From contig JAWWNJ010000008.1 of assembly GCA_037176885.1 (NCBI GenBank), positions 806,001 to 870,000 of the forward strand: a DNA stretch of 64,000 nt, written 5' to 3'. Positions 22,860 to 35,736 of the stretch are shown here, piece by piece. Each line of letters begins with the position of its first letter. Within the stretch, counting starts at the first letter, position 1. The notes under the pieces were generated by a model. That model saw only the letters and a program-made list of their open reading frames with translations, did no database searches and was not told where the DNA came from. The stretch is from Favolaschia claudopus. Its lineage: Eukaryota > Basidiomycota > Agaricomycetes > Agaricales > Mycenaceae. Position numbers and translations under genes: made by a program.

Positions 22860-24200
22860 TTTCCTTACCCAGTCTTCGCAAGTACGTCTATCCACGCTCT
22901 CTTGTCCTTCCATCGACTGAGTGCTCTCAGTCGAAGCAGACAAGACTCTATCTCTTGGATATGGCGAATCCGCAACGCGAGAGATTCGACGCTCCCAATC
23001 CATAGATCTTCATGGGTATGGTTTTTCGTGCGCATCTGCTCGATTCGACCTCCGCTCGCCCACTCTTTCTGGATGCCCTGTCCTTCGACGCCGAACGGCA
23101 TGAGGCAAACGATGTCGCATGCGGCGGATATGGACGACGCGAATCTCACTTCGATGAGAGTCGTAGTGCTGTCTTGAGCCCACGAGCTCTCGACAAGCCC
23201 TATTGCTCACGAAGCTGGACGATGTCGAAATGCCCCGCGACGCAGCCCTGGGTTCTCATGGGCGTGGCGAAGACTGTCCTAGCGCGCAGCGCGCCGTGTT
23301 GATGGACTATGTCGTGCCTGACTTTTCGGTCGTTCCGCCTCTCGCGTGCCATTTGCCGGAAAGGCGAGGGGGTTGTCAAAGGGAAAGGCTGGGTCCCGTT
23401 GTGACGATGATTAGTGATGTGTACGGAATGGGAGTGCATTGGTTAGTCTCCTATAGACTTTGACGACCTCAGTCTTGCTGAATCTTCACTCCAGTGAGAT
23501 ATACATCACATCAATGGAAACTTTCGTCATTGCTTCACATTCTTCGACATTGCTTCACATTCTTCGACGACTTGAGTAGTAATGCTCCAACGCCGCTTCA
23601 GATGCTACTGCCAGTGTCACTGTAGGTTTCTGCGTAGTGGGGTTATCATTCGCCGACTGACTGCTCTCCCCGGTCAAAGCGGACTTGACTCTGTCCATGG
23701 GATAAGGCGAGCCCGCAACGCCCAAGATTCGACGCATTCGGATTCGACGCATTCGGATTCGACGCATTCGGATTCGACGCATTCGATCATACAGGGTTTC
23801 GTGCGTATCGGGTCGATTCCAGCGCCAGTGTCCCTCGCGCACTCCTTTGGACGCCTGTCCTTGCGCGCTGAGCGGCGTGAGGCAACGGCGGATATGGACG
23901 ACGCGAATGTCGCTTCGATGAGAGCAGTCTTGCTGTGTCTAGAGGGCACGAGCTTTCGACGAGCGCTAATGTTTTCCGTGCTGGACGACGACGAAAGCAG
24001 CTCTGTGTCACTCTTATATAGAGTTGGCATGGTGAATCATGTCCTTGTGCGCAGCGCTTGTCGAGGACTGCGTCGTGTTTTTCCATCAACATTGACTAGT
24101 GTTTCGGTCGTTTTGCGTTTCGCGTGTGATTTGCTTCAGTATCCAGCTCTAGCTGCTATTTCTGCCTTGCCGCAATCCAAGCCTATGCAAGTGGAGCGCT
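22860..24200 (+). repeat. Diverged tandem duplication (about 0.6-0.7 kb units)
   Basis: The segments near 22910-23440 and 23640-24150 align in order. Both contain a GACTCTnTC(C)..ATGG motif, GCGAnnCCGCAACGC, AAGATTCGACGC/GAGATTCGACGC, TTTCGTGCGnAT, GATATGGACGACGCGAAT and TTTCGGTCGTT. Between the units a 20-bp word, ATTGCTTCACATTCTTCGAC, is repeated twice at 23529-23568. Both units have open frames (MDDANLTSMR, MDDANVASMR), but copy 1 is interrupted soon after. This suggests decayed coding sequence of unknown origin. Confidence 0.5.
23726..23785 (+). repeat. Minisatellite, 15-bp unit x 4
   Basis: Four perfect copies of GATTCGACGCATTCG. The unit is a multiple of three, so the surrounding open frame (23582-24208) reads (DSTHS)n through it. 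Confidence 0.95.
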
Positions 24201-24686
24201 GCGCCTAGCGCCCATCACGCTCGGATGTGTACATGCTGGCCGTGGAAGCGTTAGATGCCCAGGTATCGAGGCGGACCTGCAACTCGGCCTACTAGTACTG
24301 CGCTAGACGGAGATGTCGTCACATGTGGCGGATTTGTGACAGAAAGGTATTTCAGGCGATGGGTCAACGTTTCTTTGATACGCTCCATGGCCAGCATTAG
24401 CATTAGCGCCAATTTTTTTCCGAGACACAAGAACCGAGATTTGCCGTCTATATTTGTCGCCGTATCATGTAGTTCGAGGCCTTCAAATACTATAACACGG
24501 GAACACTTTCTTTCAGTTGCGAACGAGAACTTCCTTTTGTGGGTGAAAGCGGTTGTTTGTCTCAGTTGACGGTAAGATCTTCTGATCTTCCTTCTCGCCT
24601 CGCGACTTGCCTCATTCGCCGGGCTCGATCGCCTTCTGAACAAAGGCTTCTACCACCCAGTATCTGCTTCGAAACTTCAACCTCTC

Positions 24687-26449
24687 ATGTCCTCGCCATA
24701 CAGCTGTACATGTGCCAAGGGTTTCACCTCTTCCCTCCTCCCCACGGACGCCCAAATTGCGAGCATCCATGAACTTACCCGCTCTGGTGCTCTCCCGCCC
24801 AACCCCTCTATCTTTCATGCTAGCATATTCGAGACTACTGCAGAGGTTCTTCGCTACAATGCGGAAATTGCTAAAGTCGAGGAAGAAATGGATCGACTAT
24901 ACGCGGAACGAAGAGCTTTGCAATCCTATGTCAATGGTTGTCGAAGCGTCTTGTCCGCTCTTCATAGGCTACCCAACGAGCTGCTCTCGTCCATCTTCGA
25001 GTTGCTCTCTCCGACAGAAAACTACCGGGCTGGACAAGACCTCACGGAAGACGAGGAAGTTGAGCATGTGTCTCAAGATCATCTTCTTCAGTTAGCCCAG
25101 GTGAGTTGTAGCCATGTTTCTTGCAACCCGATTGTTTTAACACTCGAATTTCGCAAGGTGTCGTCTCGTTGGTATCACATCGTGATGGAAACACCAAGAC
25201 TATGGTCAAACATCGCTCTCGATACGGCTGTGTGGGATGATTGCGACATTCCAGAGACCACTCTCCTGTCTTTACTGGAGACCTCCTTGGAACGAGGACA
25301 TGGTCACCCCTTGAACTTGCAACTTGGCATTTTCTGCGAGTATGGGCATGGGGAGTCCGTTTTGGAGCTCGTCAGCAGGCATGCGCACAGATGGAAGAAT
25401 GTGCGGGTCGTGACGTATGACTTTCCATCACAGCAAACGTCTAACCGTTGTGCTCAATTCCTGGGAAGGCTGGACAAGCTGGAAACGCTTGACCTCGAGG
25501 TCGGGTGGCAGTTAATTCAAAGCCTCGACGCCCCTCATTTGAGCCAGTTCGCTTTTAGCGGGAAATTCTGTCACCTGCCGAAAGTTCCATGGGCTCAGCT
25601 ACGCCGTGTTCGATATCACAGCATGCACGAGCAGGATTCCCCATTCTCCATTCTTTCCATCTTACCCCATGCGCATGACGCCGCCAAGTTCTCTCTCAGA
25701 CTCGATCTGAGGAACTGTCCTACCGTTGCGCCGTCAAATTTGTCTGTCTCCTCAGATATCCAACACCTTGCTTTCGCGCTGCACACAAAGAAAGATCCTG
25801 CCCCAGTCGGCATGCTGTTCGATTGTATGACCCTTCCTTCCCTCCGATCCCTCATTTGCGAACCCCCGGCAGACTATTGTACTCTCACTTGGCCTTGCGA
25901 TCGTTTCTTGGCTCTTGCCCACCGCTCTCAATTTGCCACCCATCTTATCTCCTTCTCCATCGATGCGGATGTGGCGGCAGAGGACCTTCTACGTTGTCTT
26001 GAAGCGCTCCCTCAGCTAGAAAAATTAGTTGTCAAGGAATTTCCCTTTTACAACGGCCGTCTGCATACCACAGTCACGAATGTGCTCTTTGAGGGGCTTT
26101 TATATGTCTCTGACGTAGCCCCCGTCATCCCCAACCTGCAAACCCTGACTTTTGAATCAGCCCTTGGATTTGCGGACTCCGAGTCAGAATATGTCGACTT
26201 GGTGGCTTCGCGGGTAAAGAAAGTACACATCGATGGTAAAGGCCCTTTCCGCGCAAATCTCTTCTGGCAGCTAGAGAGCCGCGATTTGTTGCCGGAGACA
26301 GTGGAAAAGCTTTCCGAACTTGTTTTTGGAGGAGGACTCGTTTTTGAATCCGGCCAAATCAACGGCTACGGTATGTCGCCTTCCGCTCGTTCTTTATTTG
26401 GCTTTTGAATGAATTGATTTTCGCAGGCTCTTGGTTGGATGATGATTGA
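24687..26449 (+). CDS. F-box protein with N-terminal coiled coil
   Basis: Likely SCF ubiquitin-ligase receptor. A helical coiled-coil segment (EVLRYNAEIAKVEEEMDRLY) precedes the F-box core LHRLPNELLSSIFELLSP at about residues 91-108, the usual layout of Agaricomycete F-box proteins. Intron 25101-25157 (GTGAGT...CGCAAG, 57 nt) falls between LLQLAQ and VSSRWYHIVMETPRLW. A second intron at 26371-26426 (GTATGT...TTTCGCAG) leads to the short end SWLDDD, with the stop at 26447-26449. The rest is a leucine-rich body. The gene is intact. Its tandem paralogue at 26778-28459 is broken. Start and promoter are unremarkable. Confidence 0.82.
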
Positions 26450-26777
26450 TGTGCTCGAGCTAAAGCTGCTGCTATCTCGTCCAGAAGATTGTTTGCTAAC
26501 GTCGTAACGTTTATAGCCGTTTGCATAATTTCGTGAAAACATGATTTTTTTTCTCGCCCTACGTAATGATGCGGCAGAGCCCGGCATGTTTTTGATCTTG
26601 CCGTCTCTTTGTAACCAACGCTCTCCTCAACTCCTCATTGTGCTGCACCGTCGACTCGTGCCGTTTCTTTTCCTTAGCTGATACAACCATCGGCGACGAT
26701 TGAAAGTGAAGTTACTCTCCCTTCCCAGTCGGAACAGTCGAGAGTGGCAAGCTTTCGAACTGCCAATTTCAATTGCC

Positions 26778-28459
26778 ATGCCTTTGCAGAGTAGTCGTCT
26801 CAACGGCTTCACATCCCCCCTCCTTCCAACCAGCACCCAAATCACGAATATCCGTAAACTCACCCGCTCTGGCAGTTTGCCACCCGATCCACTGGCATCC
26901 CGTTTGCGAGCGCGCATCCCGCGTGCCACTATACACCTTTCGCGTTACAATTTCGAAATCGACAAGCTTCAAAAGGAGTTGAATCGGCTGGTCACCGAAC
27001 GCAACACTCTTCGGTATTATGTGAACGCTTCTCGGAGTGTTCTGTCTGCGGTACACCGACTCCCTACCGAGCTGCTGGCATACATCTTCGAGTTGTGCTT
27101 TCCGAGCGAAATATACAAGATCCGAACGAAGATAAAATATGTTGACGAACTCAAACGGCTCACTCATTTTCATCTTATTCAATTGGCCAAGGTGAGCAAT
27201 AGTCGAACTTCGTTCAGTTGTTTCCATCTGACGACCCTTTGAATTCGCGTAAGGTTTCATGTCGTTGATATCGCACCGTGATGGGGACACCAAGCCTTTG
27301 GTCAAACATCACCGTTGATACGTGTCCCTTGCATCAGAACAACGTCTCAGCCTCATTTATCCTGCGTTTTCTGGCGACCGCTTTGAAACGCGGGAAAAAT
27401 CACCCGATAGATCTGCAATTGAGCATCAGTTATAATAACTATGCTGAACCTATCTTCGAACTCGTCGGCAAACATGCGCACAGATGGAGGAATGTCCGGC
27501 TCGCTGTGTACAGCGCGCCAGATAGTTACAACCGCCTTCCTAAAGCATTGGGAAGGCTAGAGAAACTCGAGACACTTGACCTCGAGGTCGAGTGGCAAAT
27601 GGTAGCAAGTTTGGACGCCCCACGCTTGAGGCGGTTCATATATGACGGCAAGTTGGGGCATTTGCCGAAACTGCCTTGGGCTCAACTAAAGCACGGCGAG
27701 TTTCGCAGCATCAGCTCCGCCAGTCCGGCACGCGCACTCGCTCTTTGCGCTGATAATTCCGGATCATTCGTTTTCCTTTTCAGCTCAAGACACTGTTCTT
27801 ATGATGCGAGCGCTTGGAACGTGTCTGTTTGCTCCGGGATTCGCCACCTTCGTTTGGAATTAAATACGCCTGATGATCCTGTGGAAGCTGGCAAGCTGCT
27901 CGACTGTCTGACGCTTCCTTCCCTCCATTCATTCACCTACGTGGGCCTGGAGTCCCTGCGGTTCGACGCTTCAGATTTTCTTCGGCCTCCAAAATGGTCC
28001 TCCCAGAGTTTCGTGGCTCTTTCTCATCGTTCTGGATTCGACACACACCTCGTGTGCCTCTCCGTCCATGCGCAGGTTGCGGACAATGAGCTCTTGCGCT
28101 CTCTTCAAGGTCTCTCTCAGCTAGAAACCTTGATTGTGGAGGATCCTGGCTCTTTCTACGAGGCCACTGTGACAGACGTGTTCTTGCGGGGACTCTCATA
28201 CGCCCCTGATGTTTCCGACCCACTCATCCCAAATCTGCGTGTTTTGACTCTCAAAACCATATTCAAATTCAGCGACGCAGTATACGCCGAAGTTGTGGCC
28301 TCGCGGGCCTGGCAGAAATCTGATAATGGACCCTTCCACGCCAATCTTTTCAGTCGAACCCAGTCGAAGCGGGGGCTATCGTCCGCCGAGGCGCAGGGAA
28401 AGCTCGCCGAACTCGTTTCGCAAGGCAATCTGATCTTTAGTAACGAGTTAAAGTCCTGA
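26778..28459 (+). pseudogene. F-box protein paralogue with nonsense mutation
   Basis: Same architecture as the upstream gene: GFTSPLLPTSTQITNIRKLT at the N-terminus, coiled coil, F-box VHRLPTELLAYIFELCFP, and an intron at 27192-27253 in phase 0 after HLIQLAK. Exon 2 should begin VSSRWYHIVMETPRLW but reads VSCR-stop-YRTVMGTPSLW: the conserved Trp codon TGG is TGA at 27266-27268. The frame is open from there to 28459 (about 400 codons), including RHAHRW-like KHAHRWRNVRLAVY and LETLDLEVEWQM, so the mutation looks recent. It may be a pseudogene, a stop read-through case or a sequence error. Confidence 0.75.
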
Positions 28460-31400
28460 GGCACCATGGAATGGTTCGTCGCTTCAAGTCTTATTTGTTC
28501 CCCCCTTCTAACTCATTCAAGTTTTCTGAATCATAGATTAGAATGCAAGTGAAGGTCGCTCCCGGTTCCCATACCACTGCCGGGGGATCCTACCAGTTGA
28601 CTCAAACGCGAATTATAAAACTCATGCTACTTATTGTGCATACTGAAACCGGGGAATTAAATTTCTATACGCGATTGCGGGGTTTATTCAACGAAAGTTC
28701 CTATGGTTGAATTTGGGCTAATTTGGGTGAGATGGTTACTCTACTGTAGTTGTACTTACGCTTTCAGATACACGAATTTTACACAGTGTCTTTGAAGGAA
28801 TCCGATGTAATGTATGTTATCATGAGGTCAATGGCTCAGGTTTCCTGGTAACTACTCAGGGATTCCCAAGCGATTTCTTTGAAAGTCGAACAAAAGCCTA
28901 CTATAGCCGATAAAGCCGATCATTGACAAGCCGAATAGCTCCGGCTTTGCGCAGCAATTTGCTCAGAACTCACGAAGGTCGAGCCTGCCAGCAAGCGTCC
29001 AACGCAGATTCTACTTGGCTCGCGAACACCTCTCACCGCTCTGTGGTTTCTCAAGGCGGTCGCAGGTGGTCCGGAAATGAAGGGTCAGACTTTGCAGACT
29101 GACTCGAAGAGAACAGACGAATCACGACGAACAATTACAGTGCCAGCGGAAAACGAATTCCTCTCTGCAGTGTACGATGAAGGGCCCAGCTTGCATGAGT
29201 GGGACTCTCGCGGCTCTCCCGTTGTTTCAAGAACCCAAATCTATACCCCTGGCAGCTCAAGCCTTCGAAAGCTGAATGGCATGCGTGGAGGCTATAGACT
29301 CGAACTCAGGCTGCCCTCAATATCTTAGTGCGTTATGGCGTGTTCAAGATTCGAATGGCTCTGACTGGACTCCAATGAAGCCTTCCGACCAGTTCACGGC
29401 GTGCTGGAATGACAGCTTAACCCCATGCCACGCAGCAGCGATGTCCAGATCGATGAGTGTCTGCTGAAGGTATGTATCTACCAGAATATATTACAGTAGC
29501 TGATTTCGTGGATCTCGCTGGCAGTTCGAATTTTGAACCGGATTTCAGCCCTCGTAGTGGGTTTTCGCGAAATCGAAATCGGGCTTGAAAATTCAAGTTA
29601 CTGTCATATACCTCGCTGTCCACAACACCTGTTCGAAGGATGGACAGGAATGCTACTCCGCCGTTCGGCTTCACGGTGACTTGACGCTACTGGACGGCCC
29701 TTCCTATCCCTTCAATGCAATCGTGTTACTGGCACATTTCAAAAGCACTCGTTGTTTGAGAGCCCTCGATCGCGGCTCCATCCTCCTCCTTTCCTATATC
29801 GCAACGATGCGGCACCTCCACCCTCTTTCCGTGGGGCCGAGTACAAGACAGTCTCGGTCCTCAATGCCACGGACGAGATACGCCAGTCTGCGGAGATCTC
29901 TGCCGCGCAGCAACCCGTCATCTGTGTCTTTTAGCACCTCTGCTGCTCGTACACGACCACGCATGGCTCACCATCGCCTTTCCCCTTCCCCCCCTCCCGT
30001 GCTTCTACAGACTCGTCAGCGGTTTGCCGGGGCATCCTTCTTTTCCTCAATCGTCAGCGGGATTGTCATCGCACACTCAGTGCCCATGAAGGCGGGCCGC
30101 TTACCCGTACGCTTCTTCCGATGCTGCGGTGCCACAACAACCTTTATGCGTGCTGCTCATGCGGTGGCAGACGTCTACCTCCAGCCTCCCAGCATCATGC
30201 CGATGCACGCAGGTCATCGAGGCCTACTCTGCTGAGGATCCACCTTCCACGCAGGCGCTGCTTCTCTGCTGCACGGAGAGCCTTCGACGCTGAGCACGGT
30301 GCGGCTTCTTTCTGCCGCAGTACTATCGCCACTGTTAGGTGGTGGTGGTGCCAGCAGCGGAGGGCAACAGCGAACTGGATACTGCTGCATGATCCTCCCT
30401 CCAGGCAGCTTGGCACGTACCCCCGGCGTCTGCGTCGTCTACCACCGTCCCGGGCTTCCCACGTCCGTCTTTTAGCCATGGGACGCTCTCGCAGCTCCGC
30501 CACTTCCACCCTCTTATCGCACTCTACGTATACAGCTACTATTTCCGCTCGCAATACTACCGCATTCACCGTCTTTCATTCTCGCCCCCGAAACTCAGAC
30601 GCTACGACGCTCCGTCCTACACTCTCTTCAGTGGCGGTCTGCGTCGCCTGCTGCTGCTGCTCGAGTCCCCGCGTTTCCGGTATCCCCCTCGGGTCTCAGT
30701 CCTTTTGTGTTGCGCATCTGTGCCATTCCTCGACGGTCCTTGCGGCGAGCGCTGCTGAAGAGGCTCCGCTACCTTTAGCGTAGTTGGAACGCAAGGCGCC
30801 CTCGATCTTCCTATACCACTACGATGCCACACTCACCTGCGAGTACGATGCAGAGCGACGATCGGGCTGCCACCTGTGGCCCTGGATCTATGTGAGACGA
30901 TGGCGAGACCCGTAGCGCCGTCCCTCTCGTCTCTGATTCCTGCGGTGGAAAGCCATTCCCGCTGTTTTGCCGCGGCTTCTACGCTCAGCGACAGCCTCCG
31001 ACTTGAAGCCTTCGTTTGCGGTGCTCCTCAAGCAATCTCACGCTGCCGCCGTAGCGGATGTGAAGCTCCCAATACCGTACCTTACTTACGAATCTCTGGT
31101 TGCGACCTGTCCTCCCCGACATCCCACCCTATCCTCCTTTCGTATCGCAGCTTCCGTACCCTCTATCTGCATGCGCGTGCGAGCGCTCTTGGCCGTCCGC
31201 TAGCTCTTTCTTGTCTGTATTCTCGCGGATGCTTCCTTCTTGACTTGCATAGTTTGTAATGGGCACTGTGAATGCTTGATACTGCTATCTACCCCACTAT
31301 TCATCTCCATCAATATTCCGTGCTATTGATAGCTCTCCGCCGAGATAAGGACTCGGATCATGAGACGACCAACAAGTAACTTACCCACTACCATGTACAC

Positions 31401-31540
31401 CTCCGGCGGCCGCACATTCCTGGGCAGTAGTCAAGGTGCAGTTGAGGCTTTGAGGCTTGATAGCGCTTCTGATTTAGGACATAGCTCGTGGCGTCGCAAA
31501 GCCTGTGAGCACGAGCGAGTTGCACGCCCTTGTTATCAAG
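28460..31540. other. Long stretch without an intact gene; GC-rich decayed coding-like sequence
   Basis: 28460-29580 has no supported gene. 29580-31260 is C-rich with codon-like periodicity and long overlapping open frames (29585-30235, 30121-30783, 30876-31259). None can be joined with plausible splice sites, and none shows a family I know. Protein-like fragments occur in changing frames (for example HYDATLTCEYDAERRSGCHL near 30815). This suggests an old, frame-broken gene. Confidence 0.3.
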
Positions 31541-32907
31541 ATGACGACGCGCATCGGGGAATTGGAGAAGCGCTTATCCACACAGGAAGAATGGATGTTG
31601 GTCCAACAGCGAAAGACGGAGGTGCTCGAGCGCGAGAATTCGGATTTATGGAATGAACTGCGCCGGGTGAGTCGACGGCATTATAAACATTTCCTCTCCG
31701 TTATTCAGTCAACGAATTCAGCTGAAGGGCCCACGGCTGCCCGCCGAAATATGTTATGCCATCGTCAAGTCAGCTGCGACAGACAAACCGACGCTCAAAA
31801 CATTCTCTTTGGTGTGCAAGAACTGGATGCAGCTTACACGGAAGACTTTGTTTTCCAGAATTCGCTTCAGCGCCATGTTCTGGTATGTCAAGATCAAACC
31901 AGAGCCGATCCTCAACAGCCCCCACTGCACAATTTTTCCTTATGTGCAGAGAATCGAGATCAACGGCAGCATGGATGATGGATCCGAGCACAATCGTTCT
32001 CCGTCTCCTATTTTCTTGCCCACATGCACAAATTCAGTGGTCTACATTCGCTGTGCCTCTATTACCTCGATCCGTGGGACTTCGACCTCATTGTTAGAGC
32101 AATGCCCATCATAAATCGGCAAACCGTCCGATGCCTTGACATCGAGGATGTCATGTATCTCCAGCTGCACGAATTTACAGAGTTTATCTTCAATTTCCCT
32201 GATCTTACCACGCTGGTATGCGGAGAAATATACGCCGACTGGTCAGAGGAAGCAGTAGCAAGGCTTGTCGAGACAGACAAGCCGTTGGTCCCCCCTCCAC
32301 AAAGCATAAAACAATTAAACTTCGTTTTTAACTCTGCGGGTCATCTCCCCGTCAACGTTCTTAAGTGGTTTACTAGATCCCACGCCGGTCTCATCGAGTC
32401 TTTGTCTCCGCGTTCTCTGGCAACGCTGCAACCCACAGAATTCAAAGAATTCCTCCGTCGGTTTGGGATGTCTCTTACCAACCTCCAGCTCATGATGGGA
32501 GACGATGAGCTTGGTAGGTCATAATTGTATGGCTTGACAGTAACTGATAGAACTTCCAAACAGATGACTTTGTCAAATCGCAATATCTCATCGGGCTGAA
32601 GAATCTGAGGAGTGTAGAGATCTTCGCCTTAACTCAAGTCTCGAATACGCTTCAAATGATGGCACAACTTCCCCCTACCATCGAACAAATCACTTTGGAT
32701 ATCTACACCGGCAATTTCGATACAGCTGAGATGCGTCAATATGACGGTTTTCTCGTCGGACCAACATTGGGCTCCCTTAGCAGGCTGATTTTATCGGTTC
32801 GGGAATCTTATTTGGATGATGTGGCACTTTTTCAGAAAAGGTGTTTCGACTCCCTTCCCCTATGTACCCGGAAGCCTGGCCTCAATTTATCCATGCATTA
32901 CTACTAA
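31541..32907 (+). pseudogene. F-box-like gene with a frameshift
   Basis: Begins with a coiled coil (MTTRIGELEKRLSTQEEWML). An intron from GTGAGT at about 31668 to ATTCAG precedes the F-box-like segment RLPAEICYAIVKSAATDKPT, then SLVCKNWMQLTRKTLFSRIRF. Near 31990-32010 the frame must shift by one base from SMDDGSEHNRS to FLAHMHKFSGLHSLCLYYLD. The latter aligns with FLALMPKLQALTSI of the intact gene at 10281. An intron (GTAGGT...AACAG, about 32515-32563) then joins DDEL to DDFVKSQYLIGLKNLRSVEI, ending LNLSMHYY at 32907. No splice pair explains the shift, so the gene is probably inactivated by a single-base deletion. Confidence 0.6.
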
Positions 32908-33500
32908 TATCAGTCCCAGTTGCTTGACGCGTAATAAAGCTTGCTTGTTAACGTTACTTCAGAATTTGGGAGTATTCTTCCAGGGTTCACTTGAGCTATG
33001 CCATCAGCCTGGGTACCCAATCCCGTAACTGTAAATCTTCCTGTAAATGCATTGCATGAATATATTATTTCGTACTTGTTCCGCCATCTCGAAATTTTCT
33101 TTCGAATCCGATTCAACCCGAAAAAGGCAGTTTGTGGCTGTGTGAGCGGCCGATCACTCTCACGTTGATCAGTGATTCATCCTCAACCACAACGACACCC
33201 GACGCTGGGCATAAGTACTTTGCAACCACTGTGAGTAGCCGCCAGTTGCGTTCCTGCGCAGCACTACACGGTAGAGATTCGCCAGTTCAGTGTGATAGAC
33301 GGGGTTGAGTCCTCCCGGCGCTGCTACTCCGATTCGCCGGCCAGAGGCAAAGTCTTCTCCAAGTTCGTGAATCGTAACATGAAGCTGTCGAATATATGTA
33401 AGCGCAGCCGATCAGTACACGTCAGACAGCTATCAGGGCCGCATCATTGGTATAAAATCCCCAGCAAATCCCGACCAACGCAATATATTATCCCACCATC
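32908..33500. other. Intergenic
   Basis: Nothing recognisable; promoter region of the hydroxylase gene. Confidence 0.5.
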
Positions 33501-35406
33501 ATGTCGACAACAGCGCGAAACCGAAAGCCAATTGCGAAGGCAGAAAGCAGCTCAACGGGTCCACATTCAAGTGACAGCGATGCTGATTTTACGATTGATC
33601 CTCAAATAAACGAGCGGCTCGCTAAAGAAATCCAGAAAGAGTTCTGGTTTCGTTTGCGCCAGCTTCCCAGTAAAATAACGCGCTCAGTCGGCCCAGTGGC
33701 ATTGTGCCGTGAGTAGCATCTTGCTGATGACTCTGAAATTTGAAATTCGATTCCAGTCTTATACTTATGGAGTGTGCTCATTTACACGAACCACTATGGT
33801 GCGATTCTGATTCAACTTAAAACTCAACACCAACTACAGCCGTTGGCATTCATCTATAGGGCCTCTCGGATACTGGTCCGCTTTTATATCTCGCTCGACG
33901 GAATATAGAAGACAGTTCACGAACACACCCCTCGCCCGTAAACTCGGTCTTGATTCTCCGGCCCTCAATCCATACAGCCTATGGCGTGGCGTTGTCGTTA
34001 TCTCGCTTTCGACAAGTTTCACGTACATAAGGTGTATCTCTTCGCACTTTTGATCTACTGCTTCCATTTCTGACCTAAAACGTTATCATAGTATAGCATT
34101 TCTGGCCTTGCGTCACGAATTATTCCACTGGAAACCAGAGATGTTGGAAGAATATCTTCTTCGAGCCAAAACCTCTTTCTTGGGCCGTCTCGTTCCTCGA
34201 TCTTGGCTTCATACCATTTTCAACATCTATGAGTCCAAGCACGCAAAGCGAACAAGAGACCGTATTCAAAATAGGGACCATCGCGCGACGGATGATCATC
34301 ATGAACTTGCTCAAGTTCTCCGAACCGTTCTACGCAATCTGGTGAGTGATGAGCTGCCATTCTGAAAAAGTAGCGAAAGACTGATCATCCGTTACTCCAG
34401 CTTGTATCCACACTCGTCGTCCTAGTTATGTGGCTAGCACTTTTGCAGACCGGTTTCGATTCGCACGATATTGTGAAAATGCCTCGAAGCTACGTCCCTC
34501 CCGTCCAGGTATGTGATTATTTCTGACTCGTTTTCAACCGACTCTATGCCGACCTAGATCTTGACCTGGCACCTTATTGGCGATACTTTCTACTACTTCC
34601 CGCACTGCATCGCCCATACTCCCCGTGGGGGAAAGGGTATACACCACAAAGTCCTCCCCCATTTCCTGGCGGAACAGCTGGGCGGATTTCTCCGCAACGC
34701 GCATAAAAAGCATCATCGTAGTAAAGCAAATCTGGCTATTGGTTTGTCTCTCGCAACTATCTTTTGATTGTACTCCAGTTCTGATCGTTGTTTCAGCTGC
34801 GTGGTACTGTAGTGTGACAGAGCAAATATTGTTCAACTTGTTTCCCGTACGTATCAATTCCCTTCGATCTCAGAATTTAATCCTGAGTCGGCTATTCGAT
34901 CCTTAGACGATGCTCGGTCCAGTTGTAACCCAAATCACCGCAGACAAGACCGGCTATGCGAATATCTGGGGGACACATCTAATTACACTGTATATCTGGC
35001 TGTTGGCAGGAACCGCGACTTCCGTTCTGGCACACACAGGTTTCAGAACGAGCTGGAACGATCCCGGGAAGCATGGTGCGTCCGAGTCTACAGACATTTT
35101 ATATCTTCTTCTTGTTTTTTTTTTTTCATTTCTGTTTCGAATTTCGCAATAGACGAACACCACGAATACGCGTTCGGTTCAAATGCGGTCAACTTCGGAA
35201 CGGCAGGTTTCTGGGACACTGTGCTCGGGACTAAGGGTACGAAGTATATTACCGGGGCGATGGAGTGGCGGGCGCAGCGGGAGAGGCAGGCGGCGCTGCG
35301 TATTGCATCACAACGGAGCGGAATACCGTTGACGAGGGCGCAGGAATTGGTAGTCGAGCAGCCGATGGTGGATTACGAGTGGATTGATACTCGGGTGGAG
35401 GATTAG
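33501..35406 (+). CDS. Fatty acid hydroxylase / sterol desaturase family protein
   Basis: Membrane di-iron oxygenase. Nine or so exons are joined by 45-60 nt introns. The three histidine boxes are visible: HCIAH after DTFYYFP (about 34600), HKKHH in FLRNAHKKHHRSK (about 34700), and HDEHH in PGKHDEHHEYAFGSNAVNFG, formed across an intron at about 35075-35152. Hydrophobic helices include LVSTLVVLVMWLALL and GTHLITLYIWLLAGTATSVL. The C-terminus is TRAQELVVEQPMVDYEWIDT. The start at 33501 (MSTTARNRKPIAKAESSS) is the first ATG of a basic/acidic cytosolic leader. Such enzymes act in the ER on sterol or lipid substrates; which one is unknown. All iron ligands are present. Confidence 0.88.
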
Positions 35407-35736
35407 ACTGCGATCATTGAAATAAATGAGATGGCTTGAAAGTACTCTTGAGTAAGCCTATTGCCCGAGAATATTTGAGAAGCTGAAGTTGTTGTTTGAA
35501 CTTTGTGGAAAGGTGTCAGGATATATTTGGGCTCAGCCCGTTGAGAAAATTACATGAGTTGAGTACAGTACAAAGAGATATGCATGAGTGACGGTGCACT
35601 AGTATATCTAGCGCAAATTACAGATACGTCAGTAAAAGCGAACAAACTTGCAAGTTGCCCCGATCAGGATGTCAGCATAAGTAGATCCTCCTTCCTAATC
35701 ACTCCGCAAACTGTCAATGCGTTCGCGAGCGAGAAC

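Noticed and set aside
23726..23785. Possible CRISPR-like array
   Set aside because: Units are directly adjacent 15-mers without spacers; it is a minisatellite in a eukaryotic context.
30121..30783. 220-codon frame as a real gene
   Set aside because: Cys/Arg/Ser-rich low-complexity product, overlapped by equally long frames, with no family or splice support.
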